Source: Frondihabitans sp. PAMC 28766
GTDB taxonomy: Bacteria > Actinomycetota > Actinomycetes > Actinomycetales > Microbacteriaceae
DNA: 64,000 bases
Assembly (NCBI RefSeq): GCF_001577365.1
Contig: NZ_CP014513.1
Span: 4,092,001-4,156,000, forward strand
Direction of reading: 5' to 3'
Under the pieces are notes generated by a model. The model did not search any database. It saw only the letters and a list, made by a program, of their open reading frames with translations, and was not told the DNA's origin. The position numbers were made by a program, and so were the translations under genes. Position 1 is the first letter of the stretch. Every line of letters begins with the position of its first letter. Below are positions 7,754 through 16,161 of this stretch, in pieces.

Positions 7754-10700
7754 CTAGCCCTTCGGCGTGCCCACCGCGAAGGCGAACACGTGCAGTGCGC
7801 CATTCGTGACCGTCGAGGGCAGCGTCACGCTGGCCACGGTCTTGCCCGGCGTCAGCGCGGCGTCGGCGCTGAACAGGTACGCCTTCACCGTGTCGCGGCC
7901 GCCCGAGGAGGTGTCGCGGTACGGCGTCGTCGCGGCGATCGTGTTGTCGTCGGTCGGCGTCGTCACGCTGTTGCCGTTGAGCGTCCAGTCGCTGAGCCCG
8001 AGGGTCAGGTTCTGGGTCGTCCCGTCGGTGTACGTAATCGTGAACGACCCCTCCGAGCCCGGGTTGCCGTTGGCGGCGGCGCCCAGGATCCCGAAGTGGG
8101 TCGCCCCGGCCGTGCCCTGTAGCGGCACCGTCTGCCCGCCGGCCTGGATGTTGTCCAGCCCGTCGGAGGTCGGCGTCGGGAGGGTGTAGTCGAGACCGTT
8201 GCTGGTCACCGTGGATCCTGCGGTCAGACCTGCTGCGGCCAGCGCCTGCTGGGAGTACGACCAGCCTTCGCCGTCGAAGCTGCCCGACGTCGAGGCCCCG
8301 TCGGAGGCGATGCCGGCGTCGTTGTAGAACGGCCACAGCGAGCCGGGCTTCGCGACGTCGATCTCGACGACGACCTTCGGCAGAGGGTTGCCGACGGCGT
8401 CGCGCAGGCTGAAGGTCGCGTAGTAGCGGCCTTCGGTCGTCGGAGCCGTGACGGAGACCTGCGCCGTGCCGTCGCCGCTCTTCTTGAGCAGCAGCGACCC
8501 GGATGCCGGCGACACCGAGACTCCGGTGCCCCCCGCGGCCGTCCACGACACGGTCTGCGCCTTGGCGGTCAGGTTGCGGGCGCCGATCGTGACGGTGGCC
8601 GCCTTGCCGGGAGCCGTGACGACGACGTCCTGCTTGGCATAGCCGAGCGCCGAGCCGAGCCCCGTCGTGTCCGACGGAGGCGCGTCAGCGGCAGCCGCCG
8701 CGAACGACGTGTTCGGCGTCGAGGCGAGCGTGAACCCGACCGTGCCGCCTGAGGTGATGAGACCCGGCTGCAGGTACGCCTTCGACCAGGATGCCGAGGC
8801 GGCACCGCTGGCAGCGCTCGTCATGCTCTGCACGTAGGGCGTGCTGGCACCGGCCGCAGGGGCGTTCACGGTCAGCGTCTTGCCGCTGGGCAGGTGGATG
8901 GCGGCCTTGGCGAACAGCGGGCTGCCGAGCGCCAGGTCGCTCGTTCCGGGCGTCTCGGGGTAGAACCCGAGGGCGCTCCAGACGTACCAGGCGCTCATCG
9001 TGCCGAGGTCGTCGTTGCCGGCGATCCCCGCGGGCTGGTTGGTGAAGATCTGCTGCTGGATCGAGCGGACCGTCTCTTGCGTCTTGTACGGGGCGCCGAC
9101 GTAGTCGTACTCCCACGGGATCTCGATCGAGGGCTCGTTGCCGAAGTCCGCGTTGGCAGCCGTCGGGTTCTTGATCGTCGAGGTCAGCGCGTCGAGCTTG
9201 CTGATCCAGGCCGCATTGCCGCCGGCCGCTTCAGCGAGACCCTTGATGTCGAAGGGCTCCATCGGCGTGTACTGCGCGCTCGAGCCCTCGACGAAGCCGT
9301 TCGATGACGTCGGTGTGAATCCTGCCGCGTACGCCCCCGAAGCCAGCTTGGGCTCGAGGTAGTTGGTGGCGGGGTTGAACACGTTCTGCCAGTTGTTCGA
9401 GCGAGCAGCGTAGGTCTGGGCCACCGACTTCTGGCCGAGCGCCGAGGCGAAGGTCGAGATCGAGTGGTCGGCGGTGTTGTACTCCTGCTGCGTCGACACG
9501 GCGCCGTAGAAGTTGCAGCAGCTGTACTGCCCGTCGAGCGGCAGGTAGCCGGTGTCGAGGTAGTCGGTCAGGCCGGGTCGCACGTTGCCCGGCGTGGTGG
9601 CCTCGGTCTCCATCGCTTTGAGGGCTGCGGAGGTGTCGAAGTCCTTCGCACCGAAGGCGTACGCGTCGGCGATGATCGCGTCGCTCGGGTCACCCACCAT
9701 CACGTACGACTCGCCGTTGTTCAGCGCCCACTTCGGCAGCTGCCCGGTCTGGTCGTACTGGTTGAGCATCGACCGGATCGAGTCGCTGGTCTGCTGCGGC
9801 GCGACCATGGCAGCGAGCTGCACCTGGCTGCGGTAGATGTCCCAGCCCGAGTAGTTGGCGTACTCGTCGTGACCCTTCGCCGCCGTGTGCGTCTGCCCGT
9901 CGAACCCGGCGTACTGCCCGTTGACGTCGCTGAACACGTTGGGGTGCAGCAGCGCGTGGTACATCGCGGTGTAGAAGGTCTTCTGCGACGCGGTGTCGCC
10001 GCCGCCGATCTGGATCTTCGACAGCATCGAGTTCCACGAGGCGGTGGCCGCCGCGTGCGTCTTCGCGAACGAGAACGCAGGATCCTCGGTGGTGCGGTTC
10101 AGCTTCGCATTCGCCGTCCCGACGTACGAGATTCCGACGTTCGCCTGCACGACCGGGTTCGACGAGGTGTCGAAGCTGACGTAGGCGCCGTCGGCTCCGG
10201 TCACCGGCGGCGAGACCACGGCCTTCTGCTTCGGTGTCGCGACGCCGGCGCTCGGCGTCGCCTTGCCCTGCACATCGGGGCGCGTGCGGGTGACGCCGTT
10301 CGACGACTTCGGCTGGAGGGTCGCCTGCTGCTTCACCGACGGGGCGATGTTCTTGGTGATGTCGAGCGACTTCGCACCCGACTGCACGGTGGAGTTCTGA
10401 TAGGTGCCGTAGCCGCTGATCGGCTGGTTGAACTTCATGTCGAAGTTGACCGTGTACTGGTCGCTGGCGCCGCAGAAGTTGCCGCTCGTCACCGATCCGG
10501 TGACCTCCGTCGGGCTGACGACCTGGAACCGCGTGTTCGACGACCCTGCAGCGCTGTCGGAGAGCTTGAACGTGAGGTTCGACTGGTCGCCCTTGGGGAA
10601 GGTGAACTTCGCGGCACCGCTGCGCTGCGTGCTGGTCAGTTCGGTGGTGATGCCGCTCGCTGCGAGCTTGTAGTAGCCGGCCTGGGCCGTCTCGGCCGAG

Positions 10701-11095
10701 TGGTCGAGCGGCAGGGTCGCGTTTCCGGGGTCGGCGCTGAGCGCACCGGACGACGGCAGGATCGGGATGTCGCCCGACGCCGAGCAGCCCGGGCCCGAGA
10801 TGTGGGTCAGACTGAAGCCGGTGACCGACTTGTCGTTGTACTCGTAGCCGCCGCCTGCGGGGCGCGACGGCGTGTCGGGGCTCCACTGCACCATGCCGAA
10901 GGGCACGTCGGCGCCGGGGAAGTCGTCGACCGCACCGGAGGTACCGATGGTCGGGTCGACGAGGGAGGCGGGATTCGCCACGTACGGGGTCGACGCACCG
11001 GTGGCCGCCTGAGCGGCGACCCCCGGAACGAAGATGCCCGCCGCGATGACGGTGACGGACACGCCGAGGGCGATCCGTCTGGGTCGTACAGCCAT
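7754..11095 (-). CDS. Secreted GH92 alpha-mannosidase with C-terminal beta-sandwich domains
   Basis: 1113 aa. A signal peptide with hydrophobic core IALGVSVTVIAAGIFVPG ends near AQA (about residue 30). GH92 motifs follow: VDPTIGTSG, DVPFGMVQWSPDT, YSGWDIYRSQ, VGDPSDAIIADAY, and NDDLGTMSAWYVWSALGFYP near residue 700. After the catalytic part come a NEW3-like domain (LTAKAQTVSWTAAGG region, about 810-890) and a further beta-rich domain to the end. There is no sortase motif or terminal membrane helix, so the enzyme is probably released. GH92 enzymes trim alpha-mannose from glycans in a calcium-dependent way. Two LacI-type operators lie in its promoter region. Confidence 0.92.
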   Translation of the reverse strand: MAVRPRRIALGVSVTVIAAGIFVPGVAAQAATGASTPYVANPASLVDPTIGTSGAVDDFPGADVPFGMVQWSPDTPSRPAGGGYEYNDKSVTGFSLTHISGPGCSASGDIPILPSSGALSADPGNATLPLDHSAETAQAGYYKLAASGITTELTSTQRSGAAKFTFPKGDQSNLTFKLSDSAAGSSNTRFQVVSPTEVTGSVTSGNFCGASDQYTVNFDMKFNQPISGYGTYQNSTVQSGAKSLDITKNIAPSVKQQATLQPKSSNGVTRTRPDVQGKATPSAGVATPKQKAVVSPPVTGADGAYVSFDTSSNPVVQANVGISYVGTANAKLNRTTEDPAFSFAKTHAAATASWNSMLSKIQIGGGDTASQKTFYTAMYHALLHPNVFSDVNGQYAGFDGQTHTAAKGHDEYANYSGWDIYRSQVQLAAMVAPQQTSDSIRSMLNQYDQTGQLPKWALNNGESYVMVGDPSDAIIADAYAFGAKDFDTSAALKAMETEATTPGNVRPGLTDYLDTGYLPLDGQYSCCNFYGAVSTQQEYNTADHSISTFASALGQKSVAQTYAARSNNWQNVFNPATNYLEPKLASGAYAAGFTPTSSNGFVEGSSAQYTPMEPFDIKGLAEAAGGNAAWISKLDALTSTIKNPTAANADFGNEPSIEIPWEYDYVGAPYKTQETVRSIQQQIFTNQPAGIAGNDDLGTMSAWYVWSALGFYPETPGTSDLALGSPLFAKAAIHLPSGKTLTVNAPAAGASTPYVQSMTSAASGAASASWSKAYLQPGLITSGGTVGFTLASTPNTSFAAAAADAPPSDTTGLGSALGYAKQDVVVTAPGKAATVTIGARNLTAKAQTVSWTAAGGTGVSVSPASGSLLLKKSGDGTAQVSVTAPTTEGRYYATFSLRDAVGNPLPKVVVEIDVAKPGSLWPFYNDAGIASDGASTSGSFDGEGWSYSQQALAAAGLTAGSTVTSNGLDYTLPTPTSDGLDNIQAGGQTVPLQGTAGATHFGILGAAANGNPGSEGSFTITYTDGTTQNLTLGLSDWTLNGNSVTTPTDDNTIAATTPYRDTSSGGRDTVKAYLFSADAALTPGKTVASVTLPSTVTNGALHVFAFAVGTPKG

Positions 11096-11114
11096 GGAAA
11101 GGACCTTTCGATGG

Positions 11115-11128
11115 TGACAGCGTTGTCA
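11115..11128. promoter_or_regulatory. LacI-family operator 1 of GH92 gene
   Basis: TGACAGCGTTGTCA, a near-perfect palindrome (one mismatched pair) with the central CG typical of LacI-family sites, 19 bp upstream of the GH92 start. It would block elongation or initiation when bound. Confidence 0.6.
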
Positions 11129-11146
11129 CACCCCCGAATGAGTGCC

Positions 11147-11160
11147 AGACAACGTTGTCT
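11147..11160. promoter_or_regulatory. LacI-family operator 2 of GH92 gene
   Basis: AGACAACGTTGTCT, a perfect 14-bp palindrome centred 32 bp from operator 1, about three helical turns. Same-face spacing suggests cooperative binding by one LacI-type repressor. The core differs from the arabinose operator at 56209, so the regulator is likely a different LacI protein encoded elsewhere. Confidence 0.65.
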
Positions 11161-11257
11161 ATTGGTGAGGTCGATACTGCCCCTCCCTCATCGGATCTGT
11201 AAAGGGCTTTGCCAGAACTGGCCATCCGCGCGCGCCGATCGGTGGCAGGCTGGAGGC

Positions 11258-11548
11258 ATGCGCACCCGACCCAGCCGCCCGAACCGCAGGGCGACCAGGA
11301 TGACGCTGCCCGAGGCCGAGAAGATCGTCGCCCTCGACCTCGACGGCAAGCTCGATCGCAGCGACAGCGACGTGGCGAAAGTCGTCTTCGAGGCTCACAC
11401 GGTCGTGCAGCGCTCGAGCCTCTGGGGGGCCGCCCCGGGCACTCCAGCCCGGCGGCAGGGGCGCGTCGTCTTCATCGGCGGGGCGATCTTCATCGCGGTG
11501 TGGATCGCAGGCCTCATCATCCCCCTGCTGCTCGGGTACGACCGGTAG
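11258..11548 (+). CDS. Small single-pass membrane protein, unknown function
   Basis: 96 aa from ATG 11258; an in-frame ATG at 11300 is an alternative start because the GGAGG at 11252 is too close to the first ATG. The N-terminus is basic and one hydrophobic segment (VVFIGGAIFIAVWIAGLIIP) lies near the C-terminus. The family is not recognised. It lies 7 bp upstream of the next gene and the two probably form an operon. Its promoter region is shared with the divergent GH92 gene, but no functional link is shown. Confidence 0.6.
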   Translation: MRTRPSRPNRRATRMTLPEAEKIVALDLDGKLDRSDSDVAKVVFEAHTVVQRSSLWGAAPGTPARRQGRVVFIGGAIFIAVWIAGLIIPLLLGYDR

Positions 11549-11555
11549 CAGCGAA

Positions 11556-12185
11556 GTGCCTACGCGAGCGAGCACGCGGCAGCGGCAGAGCTCGGTCGTG
11601 ATCCTGCCGCTTGCTCTCGTCGCACTGCTCGTGCTGGGTCTCGTGGCGGCAGGATTCGTGGCCCGCGAGCGTGCGACCTCGACCACGCTCGCTCACGGCG
11701 CGGCAGCTGCACCGCCGTGGCCCGCCCCGGCCGACAAGGCCGCGCGTGCTTCCGCGGCACAACTGCCGAACGTCTACGGCCTGAAGCTGGCAGAGCACAT
11801 CCACACGCACCTGACGATCACGATCGACGGGGTCGCCGAGACCGTGCCCGGCCAGATCGGCCTCGACGAGAAGCACCATTTCGCCACTGCCCTGCACACC
11901 CACAACACGTCGGGCATCATCCACATCGAGTCGCCAGTGAAACGCGACTTCACGCTCGGCCAGTTCTTCACCAACTGGGACGTGCGGCTCGACTCCCGCC
12001 ACGTCGGGGCGGAAGGCGGCGACATCGGCGAGACGCTCACGGTCTTCGTCGACGGGCACCGCCGCGTGGGCGACCCCGCGTCGATCCGCCTGCGTGACCT
12101 CGACGACATCGACCTCGTCATCGCCCCCGCCGGCACGATCGTGCGCCCCGCCACCCCCTTCGACTGGCCGTCGAACTACCACTGA
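11556..12185 (+). CDS. Membrane-anchored His-rich protein, unknown function
   Basis: 209 aa, GTG start. A basic N-terminus is followed by one membrane segment (VVILPLALVALLVLGLVAAG, about 14-33), so the rest is extracytoplasmic. The outer part has conserved-looking motifs HIHTHLTITIDG, LHTHNTSGIIHIESP and FTLGQFFTNWDV. The clustered histidines suggest metal binding, but this is inference. Similar motifs occur in uncharacterised secreted or anchored proteins of bacteria and archaea. A hairpin at 12196-12283 follows. Confidence 0.7.
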   Translation: MPTRASTRQRQSSVVILPLALVALLVLGLVAAGFVARERATSTTLAHGAAAAPPWPAPADKAARASAAQLPNVYGLKLAEHIHTHLTITIDGVAETVPGQIGLDEKHHFATALHTHNTSGIIHIESPVKRDFTLGQFFTNWDVRLDSRHVGAEGGDIGETLTVFVDGHRRVGDPASIRLRDLDDIDLVIAPAGTIVRPATPFDWPSNYH

Positions 12186-12195
12186 TCAGGAGTCC

Positions 12196-12283
12196 TCGCG
12201 AAATCGCGACCACCACGGCTCAGACGCCGCACCGCGGCAGTGACCACTGTGACCCGGCAGGCGAGTCGGTCGCGATTTCGCGA
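12196..12283. terminator. Long inverted repeat between convergent genes
   Basis: Arms TCGCGAAATCGCGACC (12196-12211) and GGTCGCGATTTCGCGA (12268-12283) are perfect 16-bp complements around a 56-base loop. It sits between convergent genes and could end transcription from both sides; no T-tract follows. The arm sequence recurs in the cluster at 40941-41044. Confidence 0.5.
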
Positions 12284-12291
12284 CCGCCCGG

Positions 12292-13284
12292 CTAGCCCTC
12301 CTCCTCGGCGCGCTCATGGGCGGCCTCTGAGGCCTCCGCGTGCTCGGTCTTGCCGCGCGCGATCAATCGATCGTCGCCGCGCCACATGCCGAGCGCCTCG
12401 GTCAGACGACCTCGCACCGCCCCGATCAGCGAGCGCGGCGTCGGCTTGAAGTCCTCGCCCTCGCGCCCGTCGCCCGCGTGTTCGAACTCGCGCAGGGTGC
12501 CCGCCTCGTCGTACTCGAGGGGCTGCCGCGCGTGCTCGACGCAGAGCTTCGCCACCTCTTCGGCGTGCGCGTGCATCACCGAGTGGGCCGCGCCCGGGAT
12601 CTCCCACAGCCGCGACGACGGCAGCAGCTCGCCGGTGCGCCGCACCCACTCGCTCGGCGCGACGGCGTCGAACTCGCCCCGGATCACGAGCGTGTCGGCC
12701 TTCACGTGCGGCAGCGCGCGCTCGATCGGGAAGGTCATCATCTTCGGCAGGATGCGAGAGAACCACTTCGGCCCGCAGAAGAGGTAGGCGGTGATGGCGA
12801 GCAGTTTCACCCGCCCGGGCTCGTGCACGGCCGCCTGCAGAAAGCGCACCGCCTGGCGCAGCACGCTGCGCTCGCCCGGGTTGATCACGGGGCCGATCAG
12901 CACGCACGTCGTGAGCTCGGGCCGGCGGGCCACGAGGTCGGCGACGACCTGCGTGCCCATCGAGTGGCCGACCACGACGGGATCCTCGAGTTCGAGCCGG
13001 TCGATCACCAGGCCGACGAGATCGGCGTACTGCCGGATGGTCAGGGCGGCGTCAGGATGCGGAACGCCTGCGAACCCGGGCAGGTCGAGCGCGTGCACCG
13101 GCCCGAACTCGTTGAGGTTGGGGGCCAGGCGCTCGAAGTAGTTGCTCGCGACCCCGATGCCGGGCACGAGCACGAAGGGGCGCGTGCCGCCGTGGCCGAT
13201 GGTCGAGACGCGGACGTAGAAGTCGTCGTCGCCGTCCGGCACCACCCGGGTCACGGTCACGTCGGTGGAGGAGCGCTTCGCCAT
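12292..13284 (-). CDS. Alpha/beta hydrolase
   Basis: 330 aa. Classical fold landmarks are the oxyanion segment FVLVPGIGVASNYFE (about 36-50), the nucleophile elbow VVGHSMGTQ with Ser near residue 108, the acid region around TLVIRGEFDAVAP and the final His in GAAHSVMHAHAEE. A charged tail of about 70 residues (RGKTEHAEASEAAHERAEEEG at the end) extends beyond the fold. The substrate is unknown; esterase, lactonase or C-C hydrolase are all possible. The gene is divergent from padR. Confidence 0.8.
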   Translation of the reverse strand: MAKRSSTDVTVTRVVPDGDDDFYVRVSTIGHGGTRPFVLVPGIGVASNYFERLAPNLNEFGPVHALDLPGFAGVPHPDAALTIRQYADLVGLVIDRLELEDPVVVGHSMGTQVVADLVARRPELTTCVLIGPVINPGERSVLRQAVRFLQAAVHEPGRVKLLAITAYLFCGPKWFSRILPKMMTFPIERALPHVKADTLVIRGEFDAVAPSEWVRRTGELLPSSRLWEIPGAAHSVMHAHAEEVAKLCVEHARQPLEYDEAGTLREFEHAGDGREGEDFKPTPRSLIGAVRGRLTEALGMWRGDDRLIARGKTEHAEASEAAHERAEEEG

Positions 13285-13334
13285 TCGACCAGTCTGCCCG
13301 CCCCGGCTGCCGAAAAGATTTTTCGGGCCTGGAG

Positions 13335-13362
13335 TTGACTTAACGAACTATCACGATATATC
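13335..13362 (+). promoter_or_regulatory. Promoter and AT-rich palindrome upstream of padR
   Basis: TTGACT (13335-13340), 16-bp spacer, TATATC (13357-13362). The -10 element lies inside GATATATC, a perfect 8-bp palindrome in an unusually AT-rich patch, which could be a PadR autoregulatory site. Confidence 0.45.
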
Positions 13363-13467
13363 TTTGACCTATCGCCGCAGACGATCCATCGGATCGGCCC
13401 GGCGCGAGTGGCCCGGCCTCACGGCCCGCCACCCCCACCGACTCACGACAACCGAAAGGAGTACCCC

Positions 13468-14184
13468 ATGGGTACCCGACACAACCACGAATTCTCTGAC
13501 AACAATCGATTCGAGCGCGGCGAGCAGCCGCGCCACCACCACGACCGCCGCCCCGGCTTCGGCCCCGGCATGGGCGCAGGCGCAGGCTTCGGCATGGGCC
13601 GGGGCATGGGCCGCGGTCGCGGCCCCGGGTTCGGCGGCGGCTTCGGCGGCGGCGGCTTCGGCGCTTCCGCCGGCGGCTTCCCCGGCTTCCCCGGGTTCGG
13701 CGGCCCCGGCTTCGGCGGCCCCGGAATGCGCGGCGGTCGCGGTCGTGCCCGGAAGGGCGACGTCCGCCTCGCGATCCTCTCCCTCCTGGGCGAGGAGCCG
13801 GCCAACGGCTATGGGCTGATGAAGTCCATCGCCGAGCGCACCGAGGGCGCCTGGCGCCCTAGCCCCGGCTCCGTCTACCCGACGCTGTCGCAGCTCGTCG
13901 ACGAAGACCTCATCGTCGAGTCGGGTGAGGGCCGCCAGTCGACCTTCGACCTGACCGAGGCCGGCCGCACCTACGTGACCGAGCACAGCGACGAGATCAG
14001 CAAGGCCTGGGGCGACGCCACCGCCGAGCAGGGCCCCCACGGCGACGAGTTCATCGGCAGCGCCATCAAGCTCGCCGGTGTGATCAAGCAGTTCCACTTC
14101 GACGCCACCCCCGAGCAGCGCGCTGCCGGGGCGGCCAAGATCGACGAGCTGCGCCGCACGCTCTACACGATCCTCGCCGACTGA
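13468..14184 (+). CDS. PadR family regulator with Gly/Phe-rich N-terminal extension
   Basis: 238 aa, ATG 13468 with GAAAGGA eight bases upstream. Residues 1-25 are polar and His-rich, about 28-90 are a Gly/Phe/Arg/Met low-complexity tract (repeats like FGGGFGGGGFG), and the PadR winged helix follows from KGDVRLAILSLL (about 95) through GSVYPTLSQLVDEDLI and FDLTEAGRTYV. PadR proteins usually repress neighbouring stress or efflux genes. The low-complexity head is likely disordered; similar heads are seen in other actinobacterial PadR proteins. The divergent alpha/beta hydrolase is the nearest candidate target. Confidence 0.88.
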   Translation: MGTRHNHEFSDNNRFERGEQPRHHHDRRPGFGPGMGAGAGFGMGRGMGRGRGPGFGGGFGGGGFGASAGGFPGFPGFGGPGFGGPGMRGGRGRARKGDVRLAILSLLGEEPANGYGLMKSIAERTEGAWRPSPGSVYPTLSQLVDEDLIVESGEGRQSTFDLTEAGRTYVTEHSDEISKAWGDATAEQGPHGDEFIGSAIKLAGVIKQFHFDATPEQRAAGAAKIDELRRTLYTILAD

Positions 14185-14401
14185 GTCCGTTCGAGGTCGC
14201 TCCGCTCTTCGAGTCTTCTCGGGCGGAGTGCGCCTCCCTGAATGAGGCCCCGCGTTTCGGCCGACCTCCCAGCGCCGCGGCGCGGGGACCATGGCCGAGA
14301 CACGGGGTCTCGCTCTGCGTGCAGCGGGTTCGTAAGCGACCGTTACCCGGGCGTAGCCAAAACTTCAGGTCTTCTGGGGACGGGCTGGGCAGAGTCGGAG
14401 C

Positions 14402-16090
14402 GTGCTCGACCAGCTTCCGCTCGCCCCCGCCCCCGTTCGAACCCGCACGCCGGCGACCCGGGCGGCACGGCATCTGCGGGCAACGTCGGTCGAGCTCGCC
14501 GGTGTCGCCGGCACCGTGGCCCTTGCTCTCGGCATCCTGTCGCACCTCGTGCTCAGCCAGCGGGCGACGGTCTTCTTCTATTCGGGCGACTCCGTGCTGA
14601 TGCCGCTCGTCGAGCGTTCGCTGCGCGAGGGCCAGCCGTTCGAGTGGGCGATGTCATCGGTGCTGTTCTTCGTGCCCGAGATCCCGGTGTACGTCGCGAT
14701 CGCGACGGTCGTGCCGGGGGTGCACGCCGCGCTGCTCGTGAACGCGGGCGTCACGGTCGTCGGCCTCTACGGGATCCTGCGCGGTCTCGCCGCCGTGGTC
14801 GTGCCGTGGTTCTCGCGCCGCACGAAGGTGGCCCTCGCTCTCGCGCCCGTGGCGGCGCTCACCCTCTGCTCGCTGATGGAGCACACCGGCCAGCGGGCGA
14901 CGCTCGAGCTGGTCTCGCTCTTCCTCACGACCACGTACTACTACGGCACGACGCTCGCCATGGTGGGTGCCCTGCCGCTCGTCGTGGTCGCCGCGAACGG
15001 GCGAACGGGACGGGCGCGGCGAGGCGCCCTGGTCGGACTCGTCTCGCTCGCCGCGGCAGCGACGTTCTCGAACCCGCTCTTCGCGATGTGGGCCGCCGTG
15101 CCGGTGGCGATCGCAGCCCTGCTGCTGTGGCGCCGGCGCCTGCTGACGAGGCGACCCGCTGTCGCGATGGGCGCCGCACTGCTCGTCGGATCGCTCGTCG
15201 GCTACGTGGCGCGCATCCCGATGGCGAAATACATCTCGATCCAGATCGGCCACTACCTGCGCATCGACCGGATGGCCCTGTCGGTGCGGTACTACGTCAA
15301 CGACTACTTCTTCACGGCCTCGACCTGGCAGGGCGCGATCGAGATGTCGCTGCTCGCAGTCGCCGTCACCGGCACGCTGGCGGTGGCAGTCATCGCTCTC
15401 GCGCGCCACTGGCCGACGCGCATCACCCTGCCCCTCGTGGTCGCGGCCTGCTCGATCGTCGTGACCGTCGTGGCGGCGGTCGGGCTCGGCACGACCGCGA
15501 GCCGGTACCTCATGCCGCTGTTCTTCATGCCGGCGGCCGCCGCCGTCGTGCTCGGCGGGTACGCGCTCGAACGAGCGCCGGGCCTCACCGGGCTGTCCAT
15601 CAGATGGCCGAGCCGCAGGATCCTGGTGCGCGCCACCGCGATCGCCGTCGTCGCGGTCACCGCCTGCAGCATCGGCGCCGTGCGGCTGATGGCGACCGCC
15701 CCGGCGACCCAGACCTACGCGTCCGCCACCTGCCTGTCGAACTGGATCGGCGGCCGCGACCTCACCGGCGCCGGGCGGTTCTGGACGATGCGTGCGCTCA
15801 CGGCCTACGGCGACCAGTCCGTCACGATCCTGCAGATCACGGCCGACTACAACGCGACCCTCTGGCTCGACAACGCCGCCGACTACACCGGCCAAGACGT
15901 GTCGTACCTCGTGCTCGACGCGAAGAGCCACTATTCGCGAAGCCCGCAGGCCGTGCTCGGCGACCCCGCGCAGACCATCACGTGCGGCCAGTACACGATC
16001 CTCGACTACCTCGGCACGACCGGCGAGAGCATCCTGACCGGAAAGATCGCCCGATCGGCCGCCGCAAAGATCGCCGAGCGACACCTGTAA
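14402..16090 (+). CDS. Polytopic membrane protein, unknown function
   Basis: 562 aa, GTG start at 14402 with TCGGAGC just upstream. About 11-12 membrane segments are spread over the length, with an extracytoplasmic-looking loop after the first one (FFYSGDSVLMPLVERSL) and a C-terminal soluble portion of about 130 residues. The layout, with an acidic GDS motif after the first helix, resembles GT-C-type membrane glycosyltransferases, but no diagnostic motif was identified, so no function is assigned. Neighbouring genes give no clear context. Confidence 0.7.
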   Translation: MLDQLPLAPAPVRTRTPATRAARHLRATSVELAGVAGTVALALGILSHLVLSQRATVFFYSGDSVLMPLVERSLREGQPFEWAMSSVLFFVPEIPVYVAIATVVPGVHAALLVNAGVTVVGLYGILRGLAAVVVPWFSRRTKVALALAPVAALTLCSLMEHTGQRATLELVSLFLTTTYYYGTTLAMVGALPLVVVAANGRTGRARRGALVGLVSLAAAATFSNPLFAMWAAVPVAIAALLLWRRRLLTRRPAVAMGAALLVGSLVGYVARIPMAKYISIQIGHYLRIDRMALSVRYYVNDYFFTASTWQGAIEMSLLAVAVTGTLAVAVIALARHWPTRITLPLVVAACSIVVTVVAAVGLGTTASRYLMPLFFMPAAAAVVLGGYALERAPGLTGLSIRWPSRRILVRATAIAVVAVTACSIGAVRLMATAPATQTYASATCLSNWIGGRDLTGAGRFWTMRALTAYGDQSVTILQITADYNATLWLDNAADYTGQDVSYLVLDAKSHYSRSPQAVLGDPAQTITCGQYTILDYLGTTGESILTGKIARSAAAKIAERHL

Positions 16091-16161
16091 AGCGGGACTA
16101 CCGTCCACCTCCGGGCGTGGTCATTGCAGACCCCGCAATCTTTGTCGCTGAGGGAGTGGTC

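Noticed and set aside
4996..7803. 935-residue open frame on the minus strand opposite the MFS and flavoprotein genes
   Set aside because: It is antisense to two well-supported genes, with low-complexity Arg/Asp/Gly composition and no domain; a GC-bias shadow.
9464..11257. Plus-strand open frame running through the GH92 gene into the small membrane protein
   Set aside because: Antisense to a clear GH92 enzyme; only the last 96 residues are retained as a gene.
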